A stretch of 34,844 nucleotides of DNA from Asaccharospora irregularis DSM 2635 (lineage in GTDB: Bacteria; Bacillota; Clostridia; Peptostreptococcales; Peptostreptococcaceae). Every line of letters starts with the position of its first letter. Position 1 is the stretch's first letter. Below the pieces are notes generated by a model that ran no database searches, was not told where the DNA came from, and saw nothing but the letters and a program-made list of their open reading frames with translations. The translations under genes were made by a program, and so were the position numbers. Shown piece after piece: positions 26,407-34,279 of the stretch. The stretch lies in contig NZ_FQWX01000020.1 of the NCBI RefSeq assembly GCF_900129815.1, positions 1 to 34,844 on the forward strand, given 5' to 3'.

Positions 26407-28236
26407 ATGAAATTGAGAGTTTATAAGGGAGAATGGTTCTTTAATATGGGTATAGTAGGTTTTTTAAATATCCTAGAAAAAGCAGAACTTAAAGGCAATG
26501 TTTTGAGAAAGGATGATTATATAGAATTTGATAGTTTATTACTAGAAAATTTTCATGATTACTATTTTGATTACTTTATGGACGAATACAATATGCTTAA
26601 AAGAATAAAAACAAATATAGACTTTAACGTGGGACTGGCAAAAAAAAATCCCGAGAAAACAAAGGATGTTGTAAAAAGAATTAAAAATAACATAAAACAA
26701 CAAAATGAAAAAATTAAAAAATTTGATTTAGAAAACTATGAACTAATTAAAGAAAAATTAGATTGTATAGGAAAAATAAAGTCTATAAAAGAAATAGAAG
26801 AACTTGAAAAACTTCTTGAAGGTTGTATAGATGTTTTCAAAATAAAGTCTATAAATGAAAAATTAACAGCCAATTTATATAAATATATAATTAGCGATAA
26901 TTATTTTGGTCAAGTTAGTTATTTCAATGTTGCAAAATCAAAATTATCTCTAGAAGAGTTAAAAATGGTAATGTATGGGGATTACTTACTATCAATACTA
27001 TCATTAGGGGAATTAGATGATTTGATAAAGGAAGGAGACATAAAAAATCTAGAAAAATTTATAATAAAAAAACTAGAGTATATATCACATGAAAAGAAAT
27101 CTAAGATATTTAGCACGTCCAGCGCTAAAAACTTAGAAAAAATCTTGAAAGATATAAATAAAAATTTTATAAAGAAAAAGAAAAGTATAGAAGATATAAA
27201 AAATTACATGGATAAGCTTGAGAGTTGCGAAATGTGTGGGATGTATAAGGGGATAATTGATGAATACTCAGAAAGTAGTTTTGTACCACTTGGTGTAAGC
27301 AACAGTAACGCTAAAAATATGTTTTGGAATCAAGAAGATGCATATGAAATATGTGACATTTGCAAACTTATACTATTTTGTACACCAGCAGGTGCAACTT
27401 ACATAAGAAAAAATTACTTGGTTAATGAAGACAATCAATTTTATGGGTTTGTAAATACTGATTCATCGATAAATGATTTGTGTGACAAAAACAATAATTT
27501 GAAACTATTAAAGGATAAAGAAAATCCTTTCAACGATTTAATTATAAACATAGTTATGGAAAATGAAGAAAAAAGTAGATGGCAACTTAATAATATACTT
27601 TTTGTAGAATTTAAGGCTAGTGTAGATTCTAAAAAGTGCAAGATGAATTATTTTAATATGCCGACCTATCTAGCTGAATTTTTTGTTAAAAAAACCAAAC
27701 TATTACAAAGTATTTATAACTCAAACTTCAAAGCATCAGTAGTAGACATACTATTAAAAAATAAGGATTTAAAGCATCTGATAAGCGATACCTTAAGAGA
27801 TAAGATAAAGGGAAATATAGAAAGCAACAAGAAAACAAAGGTATTGTCATCAGATTGCTTTAAGGCAGTTCAAATAAGGGCAGTAATAAATAACTATAAA
27901 AAGGGGGTATATGATATGAATGATAAGAAGTTACAAGTAGTTAAATATTCAGGACATGATATACACGATTATTATGTTACAGCAAATGCTAAAAATAAAA
28001 TAGATTCAGTAGCGTATAAACTTTTAAATGCCGTTAGAGTTGGGAATAAGAAAGATTTTATGGATACAGTTTTAAGAGTATTTATGTCTGCACAAAAAAG
28101 TATTCCTTCAGTATTTCTAGAAATAATGTCTGAAAAGGATTTAGATTTTGAGTCAATAGGACATGCCTTTATATCAGGTTTAATATCTGAGAGATACGAA
28201 GGTAAAAACAAAGAAAATAATGGGGAGGAAAAGTAA
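26407..28236 (+). CDS. cas8b: Type I-B Cascade large subunit Cas8b (Cst1, CXXC-CXXC)
   Basis: A 609-residue large subunit that recognises the PAM and helps recruit Cas3. Two zinc-knuckle-like motifs, CEMC (274-277) and CDIC (316-319), identify it as the CXXC-CXXC (Cst1/Cas8a1-like) variety found in Tneap/Hmari-type I-B loci of Clostridia. The ATG at 26407 has GGAGGTGAT directly upstream; an in-frame GTG five codons earlier sits on that SD. Its stop is 1 nt before the cas7 ATG. The last 106 codons have their own SD and ATG and probably also yield a separate small subunit (see Cas11b). Confidence 0.92.
   Translation: MKLRVYKGEWFFNMGIVGFLNILEKAELKGNVLRKDDYIEFDSLLLENFHDYYFDYFMDEYNMLKRIKTNIDFNVGLAKKNPEKTKDVVKRIKNNIKQQNEKIKKFDLENYELIKEKLDCIGKIKSIKEIEELEKLLEGCIDVFKIKSINEKLTANLYKYIISDNYFGQVSYFNVAKSKLSLEELKMVMYGDYLLSILSLGELDDLIKEGDIKNLEKFIIKKLEYISHEKKSKIFSTSSAKNLEKILKDINKNFIKKKKSIEDIKNYMDKLESCEMCGMYKGIIDEYSESSFVPLGVSNSNAKNMFWNQEDAYEICDICKLILFCTPAGATYIRKNYLVNEDNQFYGFVNTDSSINDLCDKNNNLKLLKDKENPFNDLIINIVMENEEKSRWQLNNILFVEFKASVDSKKCKMNYFNMPTYLAEFFVKKTKLLQSIYNSNFKASVVDILLKNKDLKHLISDTLRDKIKGNIESNKKTKVLSSDCFKAVQIRAVINNYKKGVYDMNDKKLQVVKYSGHDIHDYYVTANAKNKIDSVAYKLLNAVRVGNKKDFMDTVLRVFMSAQKSIPSVFLEIMSEKDLDFESIGHAFISGLISERYEGKNKENNGEEK
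27916..28236 (+). CDS. Probable internally initiated small subunit Cas11b within cas8b
   Basis: An in-frame ATG at 27916 is preceded by AAAAAGGGGGT, with GGGGG at 27903-27907, 8 nt upstream. This is one of the strongest SD-like sites in the region, yet it lies inside the cas8b reading frame. Translation from it gives a 106-residue, Lys-rich, mainly helical protein matching the size of Cas11. Work on type I-B, I-C and I-D systems has shown that Cas11 is made by internal initiation in the 3' end of the large-subunit gene. Here that is inference from position, SD and size. Confidence 0.65.
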   Translation: MNDKKLQVVKYSGHDIHDYYVTANAKNKIDSVAYKLLNAVRVGNKKDFMDTVLRVFMSAQKSIPSVFLEIMSEKDLDFESIGHAFISGLISERYEGKNKENNGEEK

Positions 28237-28237
28237 A

Positions 28238-29149
28238 ATGAAAAGAGGATTAACATTTACTGTAATAACTCAAGCACAAAGCTTAAACTATGGAGAAGGT
28301 ATAGGCAATATATCTGAACTAAAAAAATTAACTAGGGCAGATGGAAATATGTACACATTTGCATCTCGCCAGTGTATAAGATATGATATTGTAAGATTGG
28401 CGGCAGATGTGTTTAACTGGAATCTTCAAGTTGTTGATAAGGCAAAAGGAACAATACAGTTTAGAGATGACATGACTATAAAAGAATCGAAGGAAATGGA
28501 TTTATTTGGGTATATGAAAACAAATAAGAAGGATGATAAGGATAAAGGTGGGTCATTAACTAGAGAGGCAACTGTTAGATTAAGTAATTTAATATCATTG
28601 GAACCATATAGAAGTGATATGGATTTTTTAAATAATAAGGGTCTGGCTGATAGAATTGGAGAACACCCAAATCTTGCTAATGTAGAGCAACACTTAAGTT
28701 ATTATACATACACAGTTACAATTGATTTATCTAAAATAGGAATTGATGGAGAAATAGAACTTTCAAATGAGGAAAGATGTAACAGGGTAATAGAGTTTTT
28801 GGAAATAATAAAGATTCTGAATAGAAATATCAGAGGAAGACAGGAAAATTTATCGCCATTATTTGTAGTTGGAGGATTATATGATATAGCAAATCCGTTT
28901 TTCTTAGGAAGAGTTAAAATAGACATAGATAAAAATGGATACAAAATAAATAATGAGAGCATAAAAGATGTTGTAGAAAGTACTTTTTTAGGAAAAGAGC
29001 TAAAAGAATCAACTTATATGGGCATAGTAGAAGATGCATTTACAAATAAAAATGATTTTGAAGAAATATTAGGAGAAAACCTTATGACTGTAGATAAATT
29101 CTTCTCACAATTAATTAAGGGAGTAAAAGAATACTACGAGGTGAATTAA
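28238..29149 (+). CDS. cas7: Type I-B Cascade backbone subunit Cas7 (Cst2/DevR family)
   Basis: A 303-residue RAMP protein that polymerises along the crRNA spacer. The N-terminal segment (TFTVITQAQSLNYGEG, then TRADGN and ASRQCIRYDIVR) is characteristic of the Cst2/DevR-type Cas7. ATG 28238 is used: GGGGAGGA (28222-28229) lies 8 nt before it, and the in-frame ATG at 28220 overlaps that SD. It begins 1 nt after the cas8b stop and ends 1 nt before cas5, implying coupled translation. The high demand for Cas7 copies fits the strong SD. Confidence 0.95.
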   Translation: MKRGLTFTVITQAQSLNYGEGIGNISELKKLTRADGNMYTFASRQCIRYDIVRLAADVFNWNLQVVDKAKGTIQFRDDMTIKESKEMDLFGYMKTNKKDDKDKGGSLTREATVRLSNLISLEPYRSDMDFLNNKGLADRIGEHPNLANVEQHLSYYTYTVTIDLSKIGIDGEIELSNEERCNRVIEFLEIIKILNRNIRGRQENLSPLFVVGGLYDIANPFFLGRVKIDIDKNGYKINNESIKDVVESTFLGKELKESTYMGIVEDAFTNKNDFEEILGENLMTVDKFFSQLIKGVKEYYEVN

Positions 29150-29150
29150 G

Positions 29151-29849
29151 ATGAGAGTTTTAAAATTAAAACTATTCCAAGAGACGGCCTGCTATAAAAA
29201 ACCTTTTGCTTTTAAAATTACAGAGACATATCCTTTACCACCATACTCAACAGTAAATGGATTGATACATAAAATATTAGAAGCAACAGAACATATACCA
29301 CTAAAGATAAGTGTGCAGGGGAGTTATGAAAGTATATTTAATAACTATCAGACAACATATTTTTATAAAAAAGATAGTATTACAACAATGCCTATGAATA
29401 GCCATATGTTACTTAATGTAAATCTAATTATTCATATAAGTGCAGAAGAAGAAATATTGAAAAAAATTTATGATAATATGCTTAATTTAGAGGAACATTT
29501 ATCACTTGGTAGAAAAGAAGATTTGGCTAGAATAGATGACTTAGTTTTTACAGAAATTGAAGAGTTTAGTGTTGATAATAGAAACATAGAAGAAAACGAT
29601 TATGAAGAAAATGAGCTAGTTGAACACAGTATAAAAATGCCTATATATATACCTAAGTCTAAGTTGATTGATGATTCTGTCTCTGGTATAGGATATAGAC
29701 TTAATAATTATTATACAAATGACGCGGTACATGATAAAAAAAGGATATGGAATAAGACTGATAGTTACTATGTTGAAAGCGGTAATAAGATAACTTATGG
29801 AGATATATTATTAGATGAAGATATGGATTTAGTATATTTCAATATATAA
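29151..29849 (+). CDS. cas5: Type I-B Cascade subunit Cas5
   Basis: A 232-residue RAMP protein that binds the 5' handle of the crRNA. The N-terminal pattern (MRVLKLKLFQETACYKKPF, then ETYPLPPYSTVNGLIHKIL) is typical of type I-B Cas5, where the conserved P-P-x-S-x-x-x-G segment sits in the first RAMP motif. SD GAGGTGA lies within the end of cas7. It is the last gene before a 126-nt gap with a hairpin that divides the interference-complex genes from cas3 and the adaptation genes. Confidence 0.93.
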   Translation: MRVLKLKLFQETACYKKPFAFKITETYPLPPYSTVNGLIHKILEATEHIPLKISVQGSYESIFNNYQTTYFYKKDSITTMPMNSHMLLNVNLIIHISAEEEILKKIYDNMLNLEEHLSLGRKEDLARIDDLVFTEIEEFSVDNRNIEENDYEENELVEHSIKMPIYIPKSKLIDDSVSGIGYRLNNYYTNDAVHDKKRIWNKTDSYYVESGNKITYGDILLDEDMDLVYFNI

Positions 29850-29889
29850 AATAATTTTTTAGATACCTAAAATTAATTTATGGGGACAC

Positions 29890-29939
29890 AGGGGGAAATT
29901 GTATTTATGGTACAGACTAAATAAGTATAATTTCCTCTT
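29890..29939 (+). other. 19-bp RNA hairpin between cas5 and cas3 (possible attenuator, terminator or processing site)
   Basis: 29890-29908 can pair without interruption with 29921-29939: 19 base pairs including four G-U pairs, loop GGTACAGACTAA (12 nt). The four wobbles pair only in plus-strand RNA, consistent with a selected transcript structure. TTTATTAT overlaps and follows the 3' arm, so it could act as a partial terminator. Confidence 0.65.
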
Positions 29940-29975
29940 TATTATAAGATAACTACTAGTGTATGGGAGGAAACT

Positions 29976-32294
29976 ATGATTTATGCGAAGTCAGAACCGA
30001 TTGAAACTTTAAGAGAACACACGGACGAACTTATTAGGCAGATGGATATCTTGAAATGTAACTATGGAAAAATTATAAATAAGTTAGAATTTATAGATGG
30101 AGAAGAGTTTTGGAAGATACTTGATATAGTAGTAGAATTTCATGATATTGGAAAGGCATTTTCTCCATTTCAGAAATTAATAAGGGAGAATATGGATGAA
30201 AAGTTAACTGACGAAGATATTATAACTAATCTAGAAAATAATATAAATCATAATTATATATCACCGGCATTTATTAAATATAGGGATCTAGGAATAAATG
30301 ATAGAAAGCTAATGAACCTAATAGATCAAGCTATAGTTTATCATCATGAAAGAGATGTGGAGATTGATGAAAAATTTGAACTCTTAGTAAAGATAGCCTT
30401 GGAGGAGGACTTAATAAATAAAGTAGAAGAACTACAAAATGATTTTAAAGTTAGATATCCTATAAAAACCAAAAAACTTAACAACTCTTATTTACAGAAT
30501 GTTAAAAAAAGAATAACAAAAAATGATGATTATTATTATTTATATGTTATGTTAAAAGGTATTCTTCATAAATTGGATCATAGTGCGTCAGCTCATGAAC
30601 TAGTTGAGGCTGATTGTGATAAATATATAGGAAGGTATACAGAAGAATTTATTATAAATGAGTATGGGGATTTAAGAGATGTTCAGAGGTTTGCTAAAAA
30701 TAATAGAGAAAAAAATATTATGTTAATCGCATCTACCGGTATGGGAAAAACTGAAACTGCTCTAATCTGGATAGATGAAGATAAAGCATTTTTTACACTT
30801 CCGCTAAGGGTTAGTATAAATGCCCTATTTGATAGAGTCGCAGAAATAAGAAATAATAATGATGAACCTTATGCCTATGCAGGACTGCTTCATTCAACAA
30901 GTATAGAGTATTTAGAAGAAAATAATTATAAGAATTCTCAAAATATAAATGACTTATCTAAGCTTACGTCTAAAAAACTAATATTTTCAACAATAGACCA
31001 GATATTTAAATTTCCATTTATGTATAAAGGGTATGAAAAAATATACTCAACATTATCTTATTCAAAAGTGGTTATAGACGAAATACAGGCGTATTCACCG
31101 GAAATAGCTGCTGTTTTAATAAAAGGGCTAGAAATGATACATAAAATAGGTGGCAAATTCATGATAATGACGGCAACAATGCCTACTATATATATTGATA
31201 AAATGAAAGAAAGAGGTATGTTTGATGAAAATTTAGTAAGTGCAGAGTTTAATACTGAAAAAGTAAGGCATAATATAGAGCTTATAGATTCATCTATAAA
31301 TGAAAATTTAGAAGAAGTAGCAAAAAGTGGATTAAATAAAAAGGTTCTTGTTATAGTAAATACAGTAAATAGTGCAATAGAAAAATATGAACAAATGGAA
31401 AAAATAAAAAAAATAAAAGATTTGGATTTTAATTTAAATTTACTACACTCTATGTATGTACAGGAAGATAGATTGGTATTAGAAAAAAATATAAAAGATT
31501 TTGCAAGTAGCAAAGAAAATGGAATATGGATTACAACTCAGTTGGTAGAAGCTTCTTTAGATATTGATTTTGATCAGCTTCATACAGAAATTTCTACACT
31601 GGATAGTTTATTTCAAAGATTAGGCAGATGCAATAGAGCTGGTAAAAAATCAATAGATAGCCAAAACGTTTTTATTTATACAAAAGATGTAAAAGGTATA
31701 GGGACTATATATGATGAAGATATTGTAAACAGCGGGATTATATTACTTAAAAAATATATAGGAGATAAAAAATCTATAGAGATAAAAGAATCAACAAAGG
31801 TAGAGATGGTTAAAATTTTATATTCAAAAGATAACTTAAAAAACACAGAGTTTTATAGTAAATTTGAAAAAGCGTTGACTATATTAGATACTATGACACC
31901 ATATAGTTTAAAATCTAGTGAAGCTCAAAGGGTACTTAGAAGTATAGATGCTTACACAGCTATACCAAGACAGATTTATGATGATATTGAGAATACACTA
32001 ATAAGCGATTATGAAGATTTAAGCAATCGTCTATCCAAAGCATACAATGATAATAACAAGAAATTAATAAAAGAGATAAAAAAACAAAGAACTGATGTAA
32101 GGAAAAAAATAAATAAAAAAACCGTAAATGTTGCAGCATATAAATCAAAAGAAAATATAACAGAGATATATATAAAAGGATTAAATGACTTAAAAATACT
32201 TGAGTGCGAATATGATATAAATAAAAACCATGATAATGGGGAAATATCTGGGAAAGGTGTGCTTATAGATAAAGAACTTTCACAATTTATATAG
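29976..32294 (+). CDS. cas3: CRISPR-associated nuclease-helicase Cas3 (HD-DEAD fusion)
   Basis: A 772-residue effector that degrades target DNA after Cascade binding. The N-terminal HD nuclease domain shows H15, H56-D57 (HDIGKAFSPFQ), H92, H123/H124 and LHKLDHSASA (D201). The SF2 helicase follows with Walker A STGMGKTE (253-260), DEIQ (368-371) in VVIDEIQAYSPE, TATMP (399-403) and motif VI QRLGRCNRAG (547-556). All catalytic residues I can identify are intact. GGGAGGA lies 5 nt upstream of the ATG. It is the first gene after the inter-operon hairpin and is followed by cas4 after 31 nt. Confidence 0.96.
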   Translation: MIYAKSEPIETLREHTDELIRQMDILKCNYGKIINKLEFIDGEEFWKILDIVVEFHDIGKAFSPFQKLIRENMDEKLTDEDIITNLENNINHNYISPAFIKYRDLGINDRKLMNLIDQAIVYHHERDVEIDEKFELLVKIALEEDLINKVEELQNDFKVRYPIKTKKLNNSYLQNVKKRITKNDDYYYLYVMLKGILHKLDHSASAHELVEADCDKYIGRYTEEFIINEYGDLRDVQRFAKNNREKNIMLIASTGMGKTETALIWIDEDKAFFTLPLRVSINALFDRVAEIRNNNDEPYAYAGLLHSTSIEYLEENNYKNSQNINDLSKLTSKKLIFSTIDQIFKFPFMYKGYEKIYSTLSYSKVVIDEIQAYSPEIAAVLIKGLEMIHKIGGKFMIMTATMPTIYIDKMKERGMFDENLVSAEFNTEKVRHNIELIDSSINENLEEVAKSGLNKKVLVIVNTVNSAIEKYEQMEKIKKIKDLDFNLNLLHSMYVQEDRLVLEKNIKDFASSKENGIWITTQLVEASLDIDFDQLHTEISTLDSLFQRLGRCNRAGKKSIDSQNVFIYTKDVKGIGTIYDEDIVNSGIILLKKYIGDKKSIEIKESTKVEMVKILYSKDNLKNTEFYSKFEKALTILDTMTPYSLKSSEAQRVLRSIDAYTAIPRQIYDDIENTLISDYEDLSNRLSKAYNDNNKKLIKEIKKQRTDVRKKINKKTVNVAAYKSKENITEIYIKGLNDLKILECEYDINKNHDNGEISGKGVLIDKELSQFI

Positions 32295-32325
32295 ATTTAT
32301 AATTTTAACTAAAGAAGGTGCAATT

Positions 32326-32847
32326 ATGTCTATAGATTTAGATATATTAAAGGTTCAAGGAGTAAAAATAAATTATTATTATGTATGCAAAAGAAAGTTG
32401 TGGATGTTTTCTAAGGGTATAACTATGGAATCTAATAATGATCGTGTAATGTCAGGTAAAATAGTTCATGAAAGATCTTACCCAAGAGTAAAAAATAAAG
32501 AATCATTAGTTGATGATATTTTAAAATTGGATATGATAACAAGTGAATATGTGAGAGAGGTAAAGATAAGTTCTAAAATGAAAAAAGCTGATGAGATGCA
32601 GTTATATTATTATTTATATTATTTAAAGAAGAAAATGAACATAGATAAAAAGGGACTAATAAATTATGTTACCGAGAAAAAACAAGAAGAGGTAGTATTG
32701 ACAAGTGATGTAGAAGGTGAAATAGAAGAGGCACTTGTTAATATAAATAGTATATGTGAAAGCAAATATCCTCCAACGCTACAAAAGCTCCCATATTGTA
32801 CAAAGTGTGCATATTATGAATTTTGTTTTGTAAAGGAGGAAAATTGA
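32326..32847 (+). CDS. cas4: CRISPR adaptation nuclease Cas4
   Basis: A 173-residue RecB-like nuclease with a 4Fe-4S cluster. The four cluster cysteines are C21 (VCKRKLW) and C158, C161 and C167 near the C terminus. The nuclease core shows H48 (GKIVHE), D69, E78-x-K80 (REVKISSK) and Q92. Cas4 trims prespacers and helps choose PAM-proximal ends. SD AGAAGGTG precedes the ATG. Its TGA overlaps the cas1 ATG by 1 nt, so it is translationally coupled to Cas1, its usual partner. Confidence 0.95.
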   Translation: MSIDLDILKVQGVKINYYYVCKRKLWMFSKGITMESNNDRVMSGKIVHERSYPRVKNKESLVDDILKLDMITSEYVREVKISSKMKKADEMQLYYYLYYLKKKMNIDKKGLINYVTEKKQEEVVLTSDVEGEIEEALVNINSICESKYPPTLQKLPYCTKCAYYEFCFVKEEN

Positions 32848-33827
32848 TGTCCAAAGATTATTATATTATAAATAATGGCAGTATAAAAAGAAAAGATAAT
32901 ACTATATACCATTATGATGAATTGGGGAACAAAAAGGCACTACCAATAGAACAGGTAGATGATTTACATTTATACGGTGAGGTAGACCTAAATACGAAAA
33001 TGATAAATTATATAAGTAGGTATGGAATAATGCTTCATTTTTATAATTATTATGGGTATTATTCAGGTACATATTATCCAAGAAAAAAGAATGTTTCTGG
33101 ATTTACATTGGTATGTCAATCAGCGTGTTATCTAGATTTAGAGGAGAGACTCTACTTAGCTAAATCTTTTGTTAAAAGTGCAGCGCATCATATATTGAGA
33201 AATATGAGATATTATAAGGTAGACGAATCATTAATTGAGGATATAAAAGATGAACTATATACATTGGATGAAGTAGAAGATATAGCTACACTCATGGGAA
33301 AAGAAGGAAGGATACGAAAAAATTATTATAAGTCTTTTAATCAGATATTGAAGAATGGATTTGAGTTTAATAAGAGAGAAAAAAGGCCACCAAAAGATCC
33401 TTTGAATGCTATGATATCATTTGGAAATAGTATAATGTATACAAATGTATTAAGTGAAATCTATAAAACACAACTGGATCCTTCTATAAGTTTTTTACAT
33501 GAACCCTCAACTAAGAGATTTTCATTAAGTTTAGATATAGCTGAAATATTCAAACCTATGATAATAGATCCAATAATTTTTAGCCTGGTTAATAATAAAA
33601 GAATTAATAAAAAAGACTTTATTTACGAAGAAGAATTATGCTATTTAAGTGATACAGGTAAGAAGAAATTTTTACAAGAATTTGAAGGTAAAATGCAAAC
33701 TACAATAAAGCATAGAACATTAAACAGGAAAGTTTCTTATAGGATGTTCATTAGGCTCGAATGTTATAAGCTTATTAAGCATTTTATAAAAGATGAAAAA
33801 TATAAAGTATTAAAGGCATGGTGGTAA
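32847..33827 (+). CDS. cas1: CRISPR integrase Cas1 (type I-B)
   Basis: A 326-residue spacer integrase. Metal-binding residues are E153 (GKEGRIRKNYY), H218 (FLHEPS) and the acidic D230/E233 in RFSLSLDIAEIFKP. The N-terminal YYIINNGSIKRKDN and the region around 32-72 match the Cas1b beta-domain. ATG 32847 is chosen because AAAGGAGG (32832-32839) lies 7 nt ahead; an in-frame TTG eight codons earlier falls within cas4. The start overlaps the cas4 stop, and cas2 follows 1 nt after its stop. Confidence 0.96.
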   Translation: MSKDYYIINNGSIKRKDNTIYHYDELGNKKALPIEQVDDLHLYGEVDLNTKMINYISRYGIMLHFYNYYGYYSGTYYPRKKNVSGFTLVCQSACYLDLEERLYLAKSFVKSAAHHILRNMRYYKVDESLIEDIKDELYTLDEVEDIATLMGKEGRIRKNYYKSFNQILKNGFEFNKREKRPPKDPLNAMISFGNSIMYTNVLSEIYKTQLDPSISFLHEPSTKRFSLSLDIAEIFKPMIIDPIIFSLVNNKRINKKDFIYEEELCYLSDTGKKKFLQEFEGKMQTTIKHRTLNRKVSYRMFIRLECYKLIKHFIKDEKYKVLKAWW

Positions 33828-33828
33828 T

Positions 33829-34095
33829 ATGTTTGTAATAGTAGCTTATGATATAGTAGAGCAGAAGCTGTTAAATAGAACAAGGCGTATACTAAAAAAA
33901 TATTTAACATGGACACAGAATTCAGTTTTTGAAGGTGAAATAACAGAAGGAAAGTTACATAAATGCATTAGCGAGGTAGAAAAAGTAATAAATAAGGATG
34001 AAGACTCTCTGTATATATATGAGGTGAAAAATCCTAAAAATATAAGAAAAGTCTCTTATGGTGTTCATAAAAACTTTGACGATATGTTTTTATGA
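33829..34095 (+). CDS. cas2: CRISPR adaptation protein Cas2
   Basis: An 88-residue ferredoxin-like protein that dimerises and scaffolds Cas1 during spacer insertion. The N-terminal VIVAYDI strand with D8 and the WTQNSVFEGEIT segment are typical of Cas2. It starts 1 nt after cas1 and is the last cas gene; the array leader begins right after the stop. The start is certain from spacing and family alignment. Confidence 0.95.
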   Translation: MFVIVAYDIVEQKLLNRTRRILKKYLTWTQNSVFEGEITEGKLHKCISEVEKVINKDEDSLYIYEVKNPKNIRKVSYGVHKNFDDMFL

Positions 34096-34204
34096 TTTGC
34101 AGTGGGCGGTTAATTTAGTATTTCATGTCCAAAGTTTTGGAAATAGTGATCTTGGAAGATTAATAGTCTGTATGTGAAATACGCTACCGAAGGTTCACTG
34201 CAAA
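34096..34204 (+). other. Structured 109-nt inverted-repeat element between cas2 and the CRISPR array
   Basis: Starting within 1 nt of the cas2 stop, TTTGCAGTG (34096-34104) pairs with CACTGCAAA (34196-34204). Inside it CGGT (34107-34110) faces ACCG (34186-34189), and GTATTTCATGT (34118-34128) pairs with 34172-34182. A small dyad ATCTT-gg-AAGAT (34149-34160) lies at the centre. The four G-U pairs form only in plus-strand RNA. No T run follows, so it is not a classical terminator. Confidence 0.6.
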
Positions 34205-34233
34205 AACTGTGATTATATTACTTGAGTAGAGTC

Positions 34234-34263
34234 TTGAAACTTAGTGATATCAAGTGGTATAAT
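34234..34263 (+). promoter_or_regulatory. Leader promoter of the CRISPR array
   Basis: TTGAAA (34234-34239), 18 nt, TATAAT (34258-34263) lie in the leader. A start site near 34270 would place transcription about 10 nt ahead of the first repeat, reading through the array on the plus strand. Confidence 0.72.
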
Positions 34264-34279
34264 GTGTTTGGGTTTTGGG

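Noticed and set aside
29881-29937. Idea that the cas5-cas3 gap is an insertion sequence or REP-type transposon remnant
   Set aside because: Only one inverted repeat is present, with no flanking direct repeats or transposase frame; an RNA hairpin explains it better.
31058-31513. Open frame of 151 codons on the minus strand within cas3
   Set aside because: It overlaps the conserved helicase motifs of cas3, and its Phe/Ser/Ile-rich translation is typical of a shadow frame.
34125-34163. 12-codon ATG frame in the cas2-array interval, considered as a type I toxin gene
   Set aside because: No SD, too short, no hydrophobic segment, and it lies inside the inverted-repeat structure.
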